DNA from: Phorcus lineatus
Lineage: Eukaryota; Mollusca; Gastropoda; Trochida; Trochidae
Reading direction: 5' to 3'
Length of the DNA stretch: 64,000 nt
Assembly (NCBI GenBank): GCA_921293015.1
Contig: OV121081.1
Location: 930,001-994,000 of the forward strand
Positions 29,001 to 39,693 of this stretch are shown piece after piece; positions within the stretch are counted from its first letter, which is position 1; each line of letters begins with the position of its first letter. Both the position numbers and the translations under genes were made by a program. The notes under the pieces were generated by a model that worked only from the letters and a program-made list of their open reading frames with translations, did not search any database and had not been told where the DNA came from.

Positions 29001-32000
29001 TTGACTCTTAGATAAGGCGATGTAGGGAGCGGCCAAATATCTTAAACTGTATTCATAAACAAAGAGAAATTACCAAATAGTCCAATTATTCTTAACATCG
29101 GTACACATGAAATGAAAACATAAGTAAATATTGAGAAAATGATAACATGTCAAAATTACCTTGGTTCGGACAGTTTTGACCATGGTTCGGACACTTCTTA
29201 AGTTTTCTATTTAAGGACTCGACATACTTATATTTAACAAACAAAGTTTCGGGAAACACGTATAAACATACGACTAACGGGTAAAACAATCTTATTAATT
29301 TTGAAAACATACTGTTTAGCGCTATCGGCGTTTTTAGTGTCAAATGCCTACAAATGGGATTGTGACGTCACTATACTGTAACAGCGCATGTAGCAGTTTT
29401 CAAGAATTTAACGTCGGAAAACATGCTCCGTACCAGTGACAAATTACTTTATCCTCCCCCAAAACTATAATATCATTTTACGCAGCCTATTCACTGCGTG
29501 AGTGGGAATGTTTGAAAATCTTTTCGATGAAAATTTAAAGCTAGGGATGCATTTCGAGAAGAAAAGGTGCAACTGTCCGAAGTTAGGGCAAAAGTGTCCG
29601 AACCTCGGGCGGATTGATATATGAAAATAAAACCGTTATGTTCTGAAATAATTATGGATATTGAGAAATAAATCAAATCAAATATTCAATTTTGTATACT
29701 TTGGTTCGTAAATAATTCCTTTTCTCAGATAATTGTAAATTATATAGCCTTTCAAATATTTGAATCGATACACTGTCCGAACCTCGGTCAGTTTGCACTA
29801 TCTATTAAACCTGTCCATCAAGTAACCAGATTCTCACTCTTATATATCGTCTGACTTGGTCAATATACACCACACATATACACCACACATATACACCACA
29901 CGATCAAAGCAAAGAAGCCTTTTATCATTTTTCATTTGTCCTTTTCATTCTGGCCAATCAATAATTACAGCAGTATTAGACTCGTTACTGAATGCCGTGA
30001 TAAATTTGACAACAACCATTTCATTATTGCTTGAGTCCATTCCAGTTGCTATCAATAAAGACTGAAACCAGTAATTATTTTAGCGAGTATTTTGCAAGGT
30101 AGATGAAAGGCAATCATGATGATGGCTGAACACAGTGATGAAGTTAATGCTTCGTCTGTTTTTTGTTCTCTAAGTCCATTCCTCTCTGGCTCCGGCTGAA
30201 AGATCCACTTTCAATATTCCACAACTGGCTGCAACAATCTCATTGATTTTTTCATGCATGTTTTGTTTGTGCTCTCCTCTTGTCGGCGTGATGGTTTCAG
30301 TTTCTCAAATGGAACGTGAATTGCTTTGAATGTTAATGTTTGTGGGGCAGACAATGATGATGGTGCATTACAAATTAACACTGGAGTATTTGATTGACAG
30401 TTGTCGACCAACATATAGGCACAGCTCCCTTCATTCAGGTTGGGCTCTTCACGGTTATTGTTTCTGGAAATACAACTTTTTTGTGTATAATATTATAAGA
30501 GCAAATATTTATCACATGAATAAAATTGAAGCTTGGTTTGATCGTCAGTTCCTGGTTTAGTCCAGTGTTTCTTCACAATTTTATTACCTCTCTAAAAAAG
30601 TAAAATCGTGGTTACAAATTTCAGCGTCAGATCATGTTTTGAGTTCAACATTATTAAGAGCAGAAAAAGTACTTTGTGGGTTTTTGTCATATCTTTGTAT
30701 TCAACGCTTCTGCAGGTTCTTCAAATAAATATTTCTCTCATGTCATTATAATTTGAAACAGTTTATTCTCAAGAAAGATCATGTCTAAAATAAATTGCTG
30801 TATATAAATAAATGTATTTTGATACAAGATATACTATAGCCAGAAAGATTTATGAATTCATTGAGTAAAACAAAGTTACTTATTTCTTCAACAGATTATC
30901 AACAATCACAACACAAAATATAATCTATGACTGTTAAAAAAAACTGAGCTCTGTGTTTGTTAAATGAACTCGGCTGACTTGTTTATCACTGTTTATTGAC
31001 ACTGTGGTAATCTTCTCCGCGGCACCGTATCTCACCTGATCAATAATACAGACTCCAGGAGCGTGTTGCGTGTTCTTATCACCTGGCCGGATGTTATGTA
31101 ACACCCTCTGTCGACCATTGGTCTAATAGGGTTGTATGTGTGCAGAGGTTGTGCTACAATGTGCTACTAAGTGGGAGTAATCATTGTAAACTGATAAACT
31201 GTCGAAACAATTTGACTAAGTGTCTTACAAACTAGTTCTCCAGCTAGCCGCATCACCATGTTAAATGGCCTCTTTTCTATTAGTTCCTAGTGCTCTCTGT
31301 TGTTTTGTGGCTGTGATGGCAATTTTTCAGCTGTTATGAAAATGCAAATTAATACTCTGTAAATGAATGCTTATTTTAGCTTCTTAGCTCATCTGATCTG
31401 AAAGGCTGAATGGGCTTATGGCATGGCATGGCGTCTGGTGTACTGCCGTAAACTTTTTACTATTTCATTATCTCCAAAGTCATTGGCTCAGGAAATCTAA
31501 AATCTTCTCTACAGACTAAGGGTGAGCGGTATTATCGGTATATTGCAATACAGAAACACCAAGATACGTACAGGTACACTCTTTTGTAAATATCAAATAT
31601 ATCTCATGATTTAAAATTATTAATTTCCGGGTAAATTGCAGAAAAATATAAGCAAAAAACGTAATTTTACTGAGAGTTGAAGTGGGAACTCGCAAAGTGA
31701 ACAGAGCACAGACATGTTTAAAATCCAAAACCAGTCACTGAATGATCTCTCTTTATAAAACAAGCCGGTTGAGCATTGATCACTGTTCTTATTGCTGTTA
31801 TTTAGTCAAGAGAGCATGGAAAATTATATGATATGAAAAGTTCCAATATATTGCAATGTTCTTTTCTGTATCGCAATATATTGCAAAACAGAAATGAGTA
31901 GCGATACCCATCCTAACTACAGACTCCTTGACTAAAGAGTTTAATGATTCCACAGGGGCCATGCCCTAAAAATCTTTTTTTCTTCTTCTTCTCCATAAGC

Positions 32001-35000
32001 AAAAGGCCTAGAAAGTCAAAACCTTGTTTACAGACTCCTCATCTGATGGTGATGGGGCATCACCCTTAAAACTTAATTTCGAAGCAAAAAAAACCTGAAA
32101 CCTTGCGTACAAACTCCTTAGATGATTGGGATTCTAGTTCATTAATTTGGCGACCCCAAATAAGGACCTGAGAGGCCATACTTTAAAAACCTTATTTCAT
32201 AAAAAAAATTTGATAGAAAAGGTCTAGAAAGTTTAAATCTTCTTAACCGAGTCCTAAGCTAATGAGGACTATATTTATTGAATTTGGTGATCCTGTTTCA
32301 GCTTATACAGCGACCTTGTGACCATTTATTAAACATATTGTAGACAGCTTGATAAGCTACAGAGCCAATGGCACTATTTATTGTACAGTCTTTGCTCTCT
32401 CAAAAAAGTATTGTTATGGTTATTGCAATCCAGAAGCGACAAATATCCAAGAATATTATTATCTGTAGGTAACTGTATTTCAATAAATGAGCGAGTTGTT
32501 GTTTAGTGTCATTTTGACCATATTGTATCTATTAGCGGAGTTCAATTTCAATGAAGATTGATTTGTATGAGATGTGTGGTCTTTTATCAACAGCACTTAA
32601 TTCTTTATGGATCTTTGAGGTCTTCCAAATGGGTTTGGGTTCACGTAGTCTCTCACCCCTTCCCCTTTTTTATAGTTCTGGATCTCAGATTTTCTTTTTT
32701 CCCTGTAAATAGGCCACTCTGAATGTTTATTTTTGGTGATATTTGAACATAAAAATGTTTTTGTCAGCTCAGAGGGTTGTGTATATAGTATGTTTGGTTT
32801 GTGTTTTGTAGTAGAGAGATTAATGGATAAACAAAGTCTGCAAGTACTCGACATGCAGGGAATCAATTAAATCTCACAACTTAAAATACAGCAGTGACGT
32901 CATTGTATTGTTTCAATCATACATTATCCTACAAGAATCTACTGCTTCTATGTGGACAATTGAGCAATAATAATTTTGAGATGGTCCCCGGAAGGGAATT
33001 GGTTTCATTATTTGATAACACAACATCATCCTCTGAAGAAATGTCTTCGAAGTGTGGATACTCGGCCATGTCTTCCCACTCAACAACAAAATTGCCATAC
33101 ATAATGTCTAAGTTGAATTAAGACCACCTTCCTTTTATACCAAATCCCAAGCTGATTGCGGTTTCAAACGTCTTGCACGTGAATTAAGCTGGTAACGTTG
33201 CACGTGCATTAAGAATGTACTAGCTAGATGGATACATTGCACGTGCATTAAGAATGTACTGGCGAAATGGTAACGTTGCACGTGCATTAAGAATGTACCG
33301 GCAAGATGGTTACGTTGCACGTGCATTAAGAATGACCGGTGAACGAGTTGGGACCATCTCAAATTTTGTTAAAGGATTTTGTTTTATTGAAAAACGTTTT
33401 TTGTGTTATAATTATGCAATGAAATACGAATGTTATTATCATAAACCAAAGCAGGTCATACAAAAAACACTTTAAACTAGGCTGTATTTTAAGTCAGATA
33501 ACATACTCGTAACCGTACATTCGTGAAAACAATGTCCTCGCCGCTTCGCGGCTCGTACATTCTTTTTCACGAATGTACGGTTACTTGTATGTTATCCTTA
33601 ACAGAACAACAACCCTATCATAACTCTGTCAACTTAACAGTTCAAACATGGAAAACTGTATGAAACTGATGGCCTGATGAAAAATTCTAAATGATGGCCT
33701 TCTGTTTGTGGATTTATCATACATTATCATTTTGTACCATCGTGGCCCAATATTGAGTAAGTGACCTATCATCCAGTCTGTCTGTCTTGATCTATTCTAT
33801 CTGTCTTCATCCAGTCTGTCTGTCTTGATCTATTCTGTCTGTCATCAAGGGACAGTGTACTGTGCAAAGTAGAAATCTCTCCCAGAGGTATATTAGAGAC
33901 GAGATTCTGCTTCACTTCTCACCAGACCTTTTGGCATGGTCCACAAGTCTTTCATTGCTTCAAAGGCTGGCTGTGTTGAGAATCTCTGATTCTGCTGGCT
34001 CTCTCTTGTCTCTGCCACTGGCCGATTTGCTCTCTAGGAATTGACTGTTCAATTATTAAAAGCAATTACACTTGAGAGAAAAGGAATTAGAGTGACTATT
34101 TCTGCGTTTTTCAACTAGGATATCCTCTAGTCTCCTGTAAGTTTGATTAAACTGGCATTGAGTGAAGTCAATTCCAATAACGTGACGAGTGAGGCATCTG
34201 GATCAGCTACAATATATCCGGAGAATCATGATAGTCATGCAAGAGAATTGCCTTGATGTTCTTTGAGACAGAAACTCATCTGCGAAATATTTGCTTGTAT
34301 GTTTGTTATCTTAGTTTTATATTCATTCTAAACTCTAAGATGTAAAAAGTTTCTCTTTTTTTAACTTTGGAACATTACTATTTTCTTATCACCATTCAGT
34401 TAAGACTCAGCTGTAGTATTATTCCCCATACTGTCAGTTTGTCTGACTGGCATCATCTGTCTGTAGCTAAGCTTTCAACTTAACCAACTTATTTCATTTT
34501 GTATGCAAGGAAACAACAGGGTGGTGAAGTTTTTCCAAGATTAATCAAAACTTTCTAGTATCTTTTTCATGGTTTAGACCAAAATTCAGTTCAATAACTA
34601 ATATTGTATTACTGCTAAATCATTCAAAGTGTTCATTCAAGAAATTAGCTATATTCATGTGAAATATCCACTCATGAGAGATTGGTTCTTGTTACAATAG
34701 ATCCGACAGTTGACTGAATTGACTATGACCCTGGAGCTGACACAAGTGTAACATAACACAAACTGGTTCAGTTAGTTCACTGATAAGCTCACCACCAATC
34801 GGTTACATGATCTCAAGGACGCAGTCGTGATACCCTTGGTGTCTATATCATCAATGGAGGTTAGGTAACCGGGTTATGTCTATCAGTGGCGAGATCTCAC
34901 ATTCCCTCAACCAGTTTGTTTCCTTTCTAATGCAGGTGTCCATGCCGGCAGAAGCTCGCTCCATCTACTGTGGTGTGGACCACACCATCGCTCTCTGCCG

Positions 35001-35013
35001 CTCCTACTGCTGA
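17071..35013 (+). CDS. RCC1L: RCC1-like G exchanging factor-like protein (mitochondrial RCC1L/WBSCR16)
   Basis: RCC1L is a seven-bladed RCC1-repeat propeller protein of mitochondria, implicated in mitoribosome assembly and as an exchange factor for OPA1. Coding exons are 17071-17296, 18962-19059, 19731-19860, 20294-20422, 20778-20896, 21233-21317, 21780-21890, 22183-22341, 22542-22715, 24915-25000 and 34936-35013 (TGA). All phases join, giving 464 residues, the same as human RCC1L. The first 45 residues are rich in Arg, Ser and His with few acids, fitting a mitochondrial presequence. RCC1 signatures recur: VYVWGCATTGALG, HLACGRAHTVVLTD, VCGQDHTMFLTD, VFGWGNSEYNQLA, VFVWGFGILGKGPNL, VFTWGKNRQGCLGLG and YCGVDHTIAL. 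The start at 17071 was chosen because it opens the presequence just after the acceptor. The last intron, about 9.9 kb, is far longer than the others and is full of repeats. Confidence 0.95.
17514..17678. repeat. Long hairpin (inverted repeat) 1
   Basis: Arms at about 17514-17588 and 17604-17678 (75 bp each, only a few mismatches) flank a 15-bp spacer. The arms share GAACGTCATACTAGTGCATT and GGGAGCAGAGAAACAAC. It sits in RCC1L intron 1, downstream of a minus-strand ORF at 18034-18530. The near-identity of the arms implies recent origin or active maintenance. Confidence 0.9.
18034..18530 (-). CDS. Coding-like terminal exon, unidentified, probably mobile-element derived
   Basis: A minus-strand frame is open for at least 160 codons to TGA at 18036-18034. 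It contains PWGFPDFPKKLFIAIDLGHW, LLINILTGAKENSL, IYGGTFNINLSF and the acidic end RRRVIFDSDSD. The composition is protein-like. A possible acceptor lies near 18520-18535. A minus-strand AATAAA at 17677-17682 falls in the right arm of hairpin 1. The GG-x-NINL-F motif near the end recalls the FGGSVSNCVINVNF stretch in the ORF at 23544-23882. I do not recognise the family; a tyrosine-recombinase (Crypton-like) origin is a guess only. It lies antisense within RCC1L intron 1. Confidence 0.45.
19343..19522. mobile_element. 180-bp MITE with TA-flanked terminal inverted repeats
   Basis: The left end TACAGTGGAATCTGTCTA and the right end TAGACAGATTCCACTGTA are exact inverted repeats beginning and ending in TA, as for Tc1/mariner-type insertions. 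The interior repeats ATCTGTCTAA and TCTGTCTAAACCGAC. There is no coding capacity. It lies in RCC1L intron 2. Confidence 0.85.
23544..23882 (+). CDS. Small complete ORF of unknown function, probably mobile-element derived
   Basis: This is a 112-codon frame with an in-frame stop two codons upstream of its ATG, so the start is well bounded. The protein is Ser/Asn-rich (RPSSSNVNMTSESGSSGLSS), with FGGSVSNCVINVNFIGN near the end and a hydrophilic tail. It lies in RCC1L intron 9 on the sense strand. CACGTG E-boxes lie upstream near 23204 and 23260, TGACGTCA-type sites lie downstream (about 23912), AATAAA lies at 24215-24225, and hairpin 2 (24223-24364) follows. The layout (ORF, poly(A) signal, hairpin) matches the 18530-17514 unit on the other strand. 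Family unknown; it could be the last exon of a larger element gene. Confidence 0.45.
   Translation: MQISGQKNMQSINNYSQLSKKQLRDISTIINQRPSSSNVNMTSESGSSGLSSVDRARSSLPISVDSRNVSVSASEFRSINSIFGGSVSNCVINVNFIGNAKDSDTPTDTNSN
24223..24364. repeat. Long hairpin (inverted repeat) 2
   Basis: Arms 24223-24287 and 24300-24364 (65 bp each, about seven mismatches) flank the 12-bp loop TCGCTTTCGCTC. The arms share AGTTTAATAACATATTTATG. It follows the ORF at 23544-23882 within RCC1L intron 9. Confidence 0.9.
25960..26075. repeat. Dispersed repeat copy 1 (pair with about 48385-48500)
   Basis: TTGATTGTAACCAATCAGGATT, a short gap, TATTTC, then CTACAGAGGTGACA resemble ATTGCAAACAATCAGGATTT, TATTTC and AACAGAGGTCAC near 48400-48460. 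Similarity is partial but ordered, suggesting an old interspersed repeat in the RCC1L last intron and a syndecan intron. Confidence 0.4.
27101..27575. repeat. 45-bp tandem array, about 10.6 copies
   Basis: The unit starts GATTAACTGAAGCCGTATAC and ends TTGCACAACCAT. It is a multiple of three and is stop-free on the minus strand, making a 182-codon frame with LYTASVNHGCAISYL repeats. Variants recur with a five-unit period: the CCGT ending followed by a GAAGACG start occurs at units 3/4 and 8/9. That implies a 225-bp higher-order duplication. It lies in the RCC1L last intron. Confidence 0.95.
28746..29798. mobile_element. About 1.05-kb TIR element with iterated TCGGACA motifs
   Basis: The left end GCAAACTGACCGAGGTTTGG and the right-end complement GCAAACTGACCGAGGTTCGG are inverted, each next to TA (28744-28745 and 29799-29800), as in Tc1/mariner insertions. 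TTCGGACA or its complement also occurs at 28791-28798, 29165-29172, 29186-29193, 29574-29580 and 29595-29602. A TGACGTCA site sits near 29362. No transposase frame remains. It lies in the RCC1L last intron. Confidence 0.8.
31380..32330. repeat. Old interspersed repeat, interrupted by a hAT element
   Basis: The start (TTAGCTCATCTGATCTGAAAGG, then TTATGGCATGGCATGGCGTC and GTAAACTTTTTACT) resembles a widespread repeat I associate with mollusc genomes. After the inserted element, similar phrases (CAGACTCCT, AAAACCTTG, AGAAAGT, GATTGGGATT or GATGGTGATGGGG) recur every 100 bp or so to about 32290. The family identity is from memory. Confidence 0.45.
31517..31916. mobile_element. 400-bp hAT-type element with 8-bp target duplication
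   Basis: An exact CTACAGAC flanks the element at 31509-31516 and 31917-31924. The ends are TAAGGGTGAGCGGTATT and, reversed, TTAGGATGGGTATCGCT, with ATATTGCAATA-type palindromes inside both. The 8-bp duplication and terminal form fit hAT. No transposase is present. It has inserted into the older repeat at 31380-32330. Confidence 0.85.
32929..33102 (-). pseudogene. Short acidic ORF, possible first exon remnant
   Basis: A 57-codon minus-strand frame starts at 33102 and contains VEWEDMAEYPHFEDISSEDD. The acidic, aromatic composition looks protein-like, but I know no family for it and it may be chance. A CACGTG array (33171-33337) lies directly upstream on its strand. Confidence 0.2.
33171..33337. 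repeat. 39-bp tandem array carrying CACGTG in every unit
   Basis: TTGCACGTGCATTAAGAATG recurs at 33198, 33237, 33276 and 33315 with a 39-bp period, and a shorter relative starts at 33175. Each unit holds one E-box CACGTG. The 39-bp unit keeps a minus-strand frame open. It lies between the ORF at 32929-33102 and hairpin 3. Confidence 0.9.
33497..33597. repeat. Long hairpin (inverted repeat) 3
   Basis: Arms 33497-33537 and 33555-33597 share GATAACATAC and GTAACCGTACATTCGTGAAA. They flank the GC-rich palindromic loop TCGCCGCTTCGCGGCTC. That loop resembles the loop of hairpin 2 (TCGCTTTCGCTC) in its TCGC...TTCGC...CTC order, although the arms are unrelated. Confidence 0.9.
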
Positions 35014-35254
35014 ATGGTTCCCTACCAGCTGGGGAATCCTGGTAATTATCAGATTAATACTAAGTTAACATGAATACTCAACGCCCACAATAGTCTTATA
35101 ACAATTGATTGTTTTACACTGTAGCAAATATTCAGGACAATTTAAGTTATGTTAAGTTAATTATATCCATAACCATTTTACCCCAATATATGACAAGTAT
35201 GCTTTGATAAGATCAGGGTATCATTGTATAATCCACAATGGCATTTAAGTGAGG

Positions 35255-35610
35255 TGAATTTGGGTTTAACACTGCTTTCAAGAGTATTCCACTTTTATCT
35301 CCGCTGCTAGTATTATTGCAGGAAGACCGCAAAACCATTATGGTTATGTATTGCGGCGAAACCTACAAGCATCTACAAGAGTTGGCTGGATCCAGCTATA
35401 AATGGGTGGTACTACTGCAATTCACCCAACAGTTCTCTACCACAGACAAAGTTGTCGAACCCCTAGCTAAGTTAAATCCACGAATATCTTTAGCAAACCA
35501 CTGTGCTATCATGCTCCACCGAGGCATTGAGTTAAACATTAGTGTAGTTACCAATGCAAAAGCAGATATTTCAGCTTCAAATCATAGATTCGTAGAACAA
35601 ACTTGGTTCT
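35255..35610. repeat. SINE-like dispersed repeat, copy 1
   Basis: CTGCTTTCAAGAGTATTCCA and GCTGCTAGTATTATTG at 35271-35320 match CCGCTTTCAGGAGTATGTCA and GCTGCTAGTATTATTG at about 54070-54105. AAACCTACAAGCAT and TGGGTGGTACT also match a third copy near 43490-43540. It lies in the RCC1L 3' UTR; the open frame across it (35316-35627) is incidental. The GCTTTYAGCAATATTCCAGC-like start recalls molluscan SINEs (from memory). Confidence 0.55.
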
Positions 35611-35710
35611 CATACAGGCTCAGATGAATATTATTTTTCACAATGCTGTTTTTCAGATTGGACAACTTCTCATTTGGAAACTGAAGTGGAGTGAATATTA
35701 TGTGAAAAGA

Positions 35711-35720
35711 AATAAATAAA
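35711..35720 (+). terminator. RCC1L: Candidate RCC1L poly(A) signals
   Basis: Two overlapping AATAAA hexamers, about 700 bp past the RCC1L stop codon, are followed by A-rich sequence. They face a minus-strand AATAAA at 35756-35751. Confidence 0.5.
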
Positions 35721-35750
35721 TAAAACATACACATCATATTGGAAAAACTG

Positions 35751-35756
35751 TTTATT
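35751..35756 (-). terminator. Candidate syndecan poly(A) signal
   Basis: TTTATT reads AATAAA on the minus strand, about 3.8 kb past the syndecan stop codon. Nearer hexamers (for example near 36976-36981) are alternatives. Confidence 0.35.
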
Positions 35757-38700
35757 TTTCAAATTATATGTTTGAGTTTTCAAGTATGTTATGACTTATT
35801 AAATTCTAGAATTTAAGAAAAACAAGAACTCAAAACAATATATAATAACAGAGGAGATTAAAAACTGAGCCAAAATCAAAGATCTTAATTTAATTCTCCA
35901 AGAAATAAATATTCAAATCATTTAAGCTAATCTATATCCATGAATTTGAATTTATAGAGCAGATTATCAGACAGCTAACAAATGGTTCCGTTATTCCTAC
36001 CTGTTCAATACATGTTGTTAGTGACACCAGAAGTACACATTGTAGTATGATCAAATCTTTTACAAATAAAATAATTTCTACAACAGACAAAAACAGATTC
36101 CAATCAGAGGTATTTTGGCAAATTTTGAAAACACATGAATAATTTTGATGCAATTTGGAAGTAAAAATCAGATTTTGATAGGCTGAAATCTGTTTTTGTC
36201 TGTTTACAAGAGCTATGTCTTACGTGAGAAAAACAATTTTGCCAGGTGTTTACATCATAATGTGGAGGACTATATACACAATGAAGAACCACAGAAGACT
36301 TTCACATGAGGGCCGACGCTAAATGCATGAACAATCATCGTTGATTCACATTCAAATATCATACAAAATTAAAGAAATCATAATAGTCAATGTACTGTAA
36401 AAGCAGTGGTATTATATACCATCAATATATATGAATAAAATGTTCTGAACTTGAGATATCCAATATTAAAAGACACCAGCTGAAATACGCTCAGCGATGC
36501 ATGTAAACCTGTTTACAGCCAAGCAGTAGAAAAATGGACATCTCTCGCTATCAGAGGCAAAGTCGGACCAAAGTCTGGGAGAGAAATAATAGAGAAGAGA
36601 TCACCATTATTCCATCACTCTTTGTCTTGACTGATACAAGGGGGCCTGCAAAAAGCTGCTCTTCAGTCAAAAAGGAGTTAAACATGCCAAAACTTATCTG
36701 ACCTAAACATATTGATGCACTTTGTTCACTTTCTTTCAATGACAGTTTTGAAAATTGTTTTAAGAATCCTGGGCAGTATTGGACTTTGTCAGGCAGGCAT
36801 GAGACTTAACATATATAGCGGACCATTGATATAGAAAATAGCTGATTCGGTACATTAAAATCCAAAATAAATTCTAACCTATATATAAGTATTTACATAA
36901 ATAAAAGCAAAACAGTAAGTAACTGGCATGCTACATGGATTACAACTTATTTTGGATATAGTACATGAGACTTTGATTTATTTCACCATTTCAAGATCTG
37001 AAGTTAATCAAGAAATATCCCACTGATGATGTTGGCTGATTGTAAACTTTGTGACACAAAGACGTGTGCATTGCAGAAAAATGATGCATTTAATATGCAG
37101 AAAGAGTGATAAAGAATATAGCAACCTGGGTAATAACTGAAGCATCAGAGAAACACACCCACATCTCACAGGAGAGTATGATAAACAACCAAAACCAGAC
37201 AATAGTCACATCCACATGTTGATTATGAAGACTCGAGCAGGAGATCTGAACATGAGACTTCAGTCAATGCAGAGAAGAAGAGTTCGTAGTATAGTCCTAC
37301 TGACAGTCAACTTATTTAGGTGGATGAGCTGATCATAAACATAGTTTCCCTCAAATTGTAGACCTTGTTTGAAAGGTAGACATTCATGTTTTGATTCCAA
37401 TCAACATGTGTTAAAGCTGAAAGTTTATGCACCATACCATTCTCTGGCCAAGCTCGCACACATCCATTCAACATTCACCTCAGGAAAATGAATCATCGAA
37501 AGAGAAACCAAAAGAAGTCAATGACCATAAAGCCTCACCAACACAACACACAACCTTAGTTAATTTGTTCTGGGCGGATCCCCATGTGTTCATCATGGTC
37601 ACATCACTGGGAACCACGATGTGTGCCACCATGACACCAAGTGGGTTAATTTTGTTGTTTGTTATCAATGTACATAGCTTTGCCTTTAGTTGGACACAAA
37701 TTTCTGTGAGTTGTGAAACACTCAAAATTATATTTTATAACCAGTAATTCATGTTTAACTGAAGGCAGGGCGTCTCTTTTTAGATTTGATCCCATCTCAT
37801 TCATACAGAAGACTTAGCTGAATATTGTTCCACAGAAAGTGCTAAGGCACCAACTCCAACCATTGTAGTCAGGAAGTCTGTTTGTTAACCAGCCAGACAT
37901 TACAAATGCCAATCACAGGTTAATTTGCTCTTCAGACTTGAACATCCCTTACAAGAGGTAACTGACAATCTAACAGTAATTATTTTACAAGATTTTCTTC
38001 CCTGAACTTGAATTGTTTCACCTGCAATCTTGTGAGAGATATCTTGGATAGCGCGAAGACTGTGCGGTCTAGATAGAAATGCAGAAAACTCCATCGCATG
38101 CATTATACAGTATATCCCACCTGAGGATGTGCCCGTATTGTACAGTGAGGAACCAATCAGAAGCTAATATACAGACAGGAAGCAATCGGTGGGAGGGAGA
38201 GTTTCATATGTTATCATTTACCATATAAGTCTCACTGTCACTTGATCCAGTTACATGCAATTCTCTGCCCTATACAATAAGGTTTTTTTTGCTTTCACAT
38301 TTTCAATCATTGAACTTCATTGAGCAAATCAGCCTATGTCCAGTGATACAATACAGCTAATTTAAAGTTTCAACCGTCATTCAACTTGCACAGTATGGAC
38401 AGTTTGTCATCTTAATATTAACATAAGCATCAGTGAATGTCGCCTTCTCACTCAAAAACAAAGACTGCCTTCAAGCAGCACATGAATAACAAACTATTTA
38501 AACAAGTCACATGTCATTACCATGGAAACAGCTTAACCATGCTAACGATTTATGCAACCCGAACCAGTGCTGGCCCGCAGAGTGGAATGTTCAAATCGCA
38601 CAAGTCACATGACCATACCTTCATCGTTGACATGGCAACATGCTGACCAAGAACCAACTGTCACCATAGCAACACATTGACTCTAGGAGCATCTGTCCCT

Positions 38701-39526
38701 ATGGTAACGTGTTGACCCAAGGACCAACTGTCACACAAAAATGCATCAACCAAATGGAGACCATGTGAAAATTCTGACAAGCTAACCAAGTGAGATAATG
38801 ATAATAGAGCTGCAGGTTGAGCAAACAACACTGCTTATATATATTTGTACACGTGATGAGAGCTTCTATCACTATGGTCGTCAGCACCAAGTACAATCGG
38901 AAGAGAGTTCTTTTTCCCCCTGGAGATTCAATCTATGAATTAAAAAAATAAATTTCCTGCCAGACAGGCTGACTGTTGGAGAGAAGGTTGAGTCCCTTCT
39001 GAAGAACTGTCGCACTGAGTAGCACTTGAAGGGTAAAAACAACATGGCAGCTAGCTCCAGGGGAAAAGGAAGTCCGGAACTTAAAAGAATTAGCTGTCAC
39101 AATTTTCACCTGGGTTCAGAGGTATTCCTGATAAGATCATGTGTCTGTACGTATTCTCAGAAAGGCCAACCCACCACATTCACGATACACGCGTGAGAGA
39201 TACACTGAGTAAGGCTGCCAGGCAACTCTGTTCAGTTAAGGCAACTGGTATGTGTGTGTTGTATGTGTGCATGTGTGTATGTTATGTTAAATCTTGTGAA
39301 TACGTTGACAGATCAAGTTGCCATCCAGTAATTTCACCTAACATACGCCCGACTGATGTAATGCTGCTGACTATGGAGAGCTGTATTCGCCAACCCGAGG
39401 TGAGACATCTCGATCTGGCAAATACATGGCAGATCATCCCGTCTGCTTCTTGCTTCTCTATCTGTCTGCCGCCATCTTGTTACAAAAGAAATTTCCGAGT
39501 CTCTGAACAGTTTGTGTTTCTCCTTT
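35757..39526 (-). other. Probable syndecan 3' UTR
   Basis: AT-rich sequence after the syndecan TGA (39529-39527). I see no convincing coding frame on either strand. A long 3' UTR is common for syndecans, but the true 3' end is not determined here. Confidence 0.4.
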
Positions 39527-39693
39527 TCATGCATAGTACTCCTTGTCTGTCTGGTTGATGGGTGAATAGGTCGACTTCTTCCTCGGCTCGTCCAACGCAT
39601 AACTCCCCTCGTCCTTTTTCCTCATTCGGTAAACAATGAACATGACCAGGAGAATGGCACACAGGAGTCCTACCACTGCTCCTCCTATGATAG
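39527..39693 (-). CDS. SDC: Syndecan transmembrane and cytoplasmic exon
   Basis: This last exon encodes the helix [20 protein letters not shown] and the tail [16 protein letters not shown] variable region ([14 protein letters not shown]) and the EYYA end follow. The C1 and C2 blocks are the defining syndecan signatures, so family assignment rests chiefly on this exon. The only C2 change is Phe to Tyr at the third-last residue. The acceptor is GTTGCAG and the phase matches the exon at 40237-40112. Confidence 0.95.

Noticed and set aside
35316-35627. 103-codon plus-strand ORF after RCC1L
   Set aside because: It overlaps a dispersed SINE-like repeat found at two other places in the window, so the open frame is incidental.
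39139-39558. 139-codon plus-strand ORF overlapping the syndecan last exon
   Set aside because: It is antisense to the conserved transmembrane/cytoplasmic exon and its 3' UTR, with a low-complexity GTGTG tract. It is a shadow frame.
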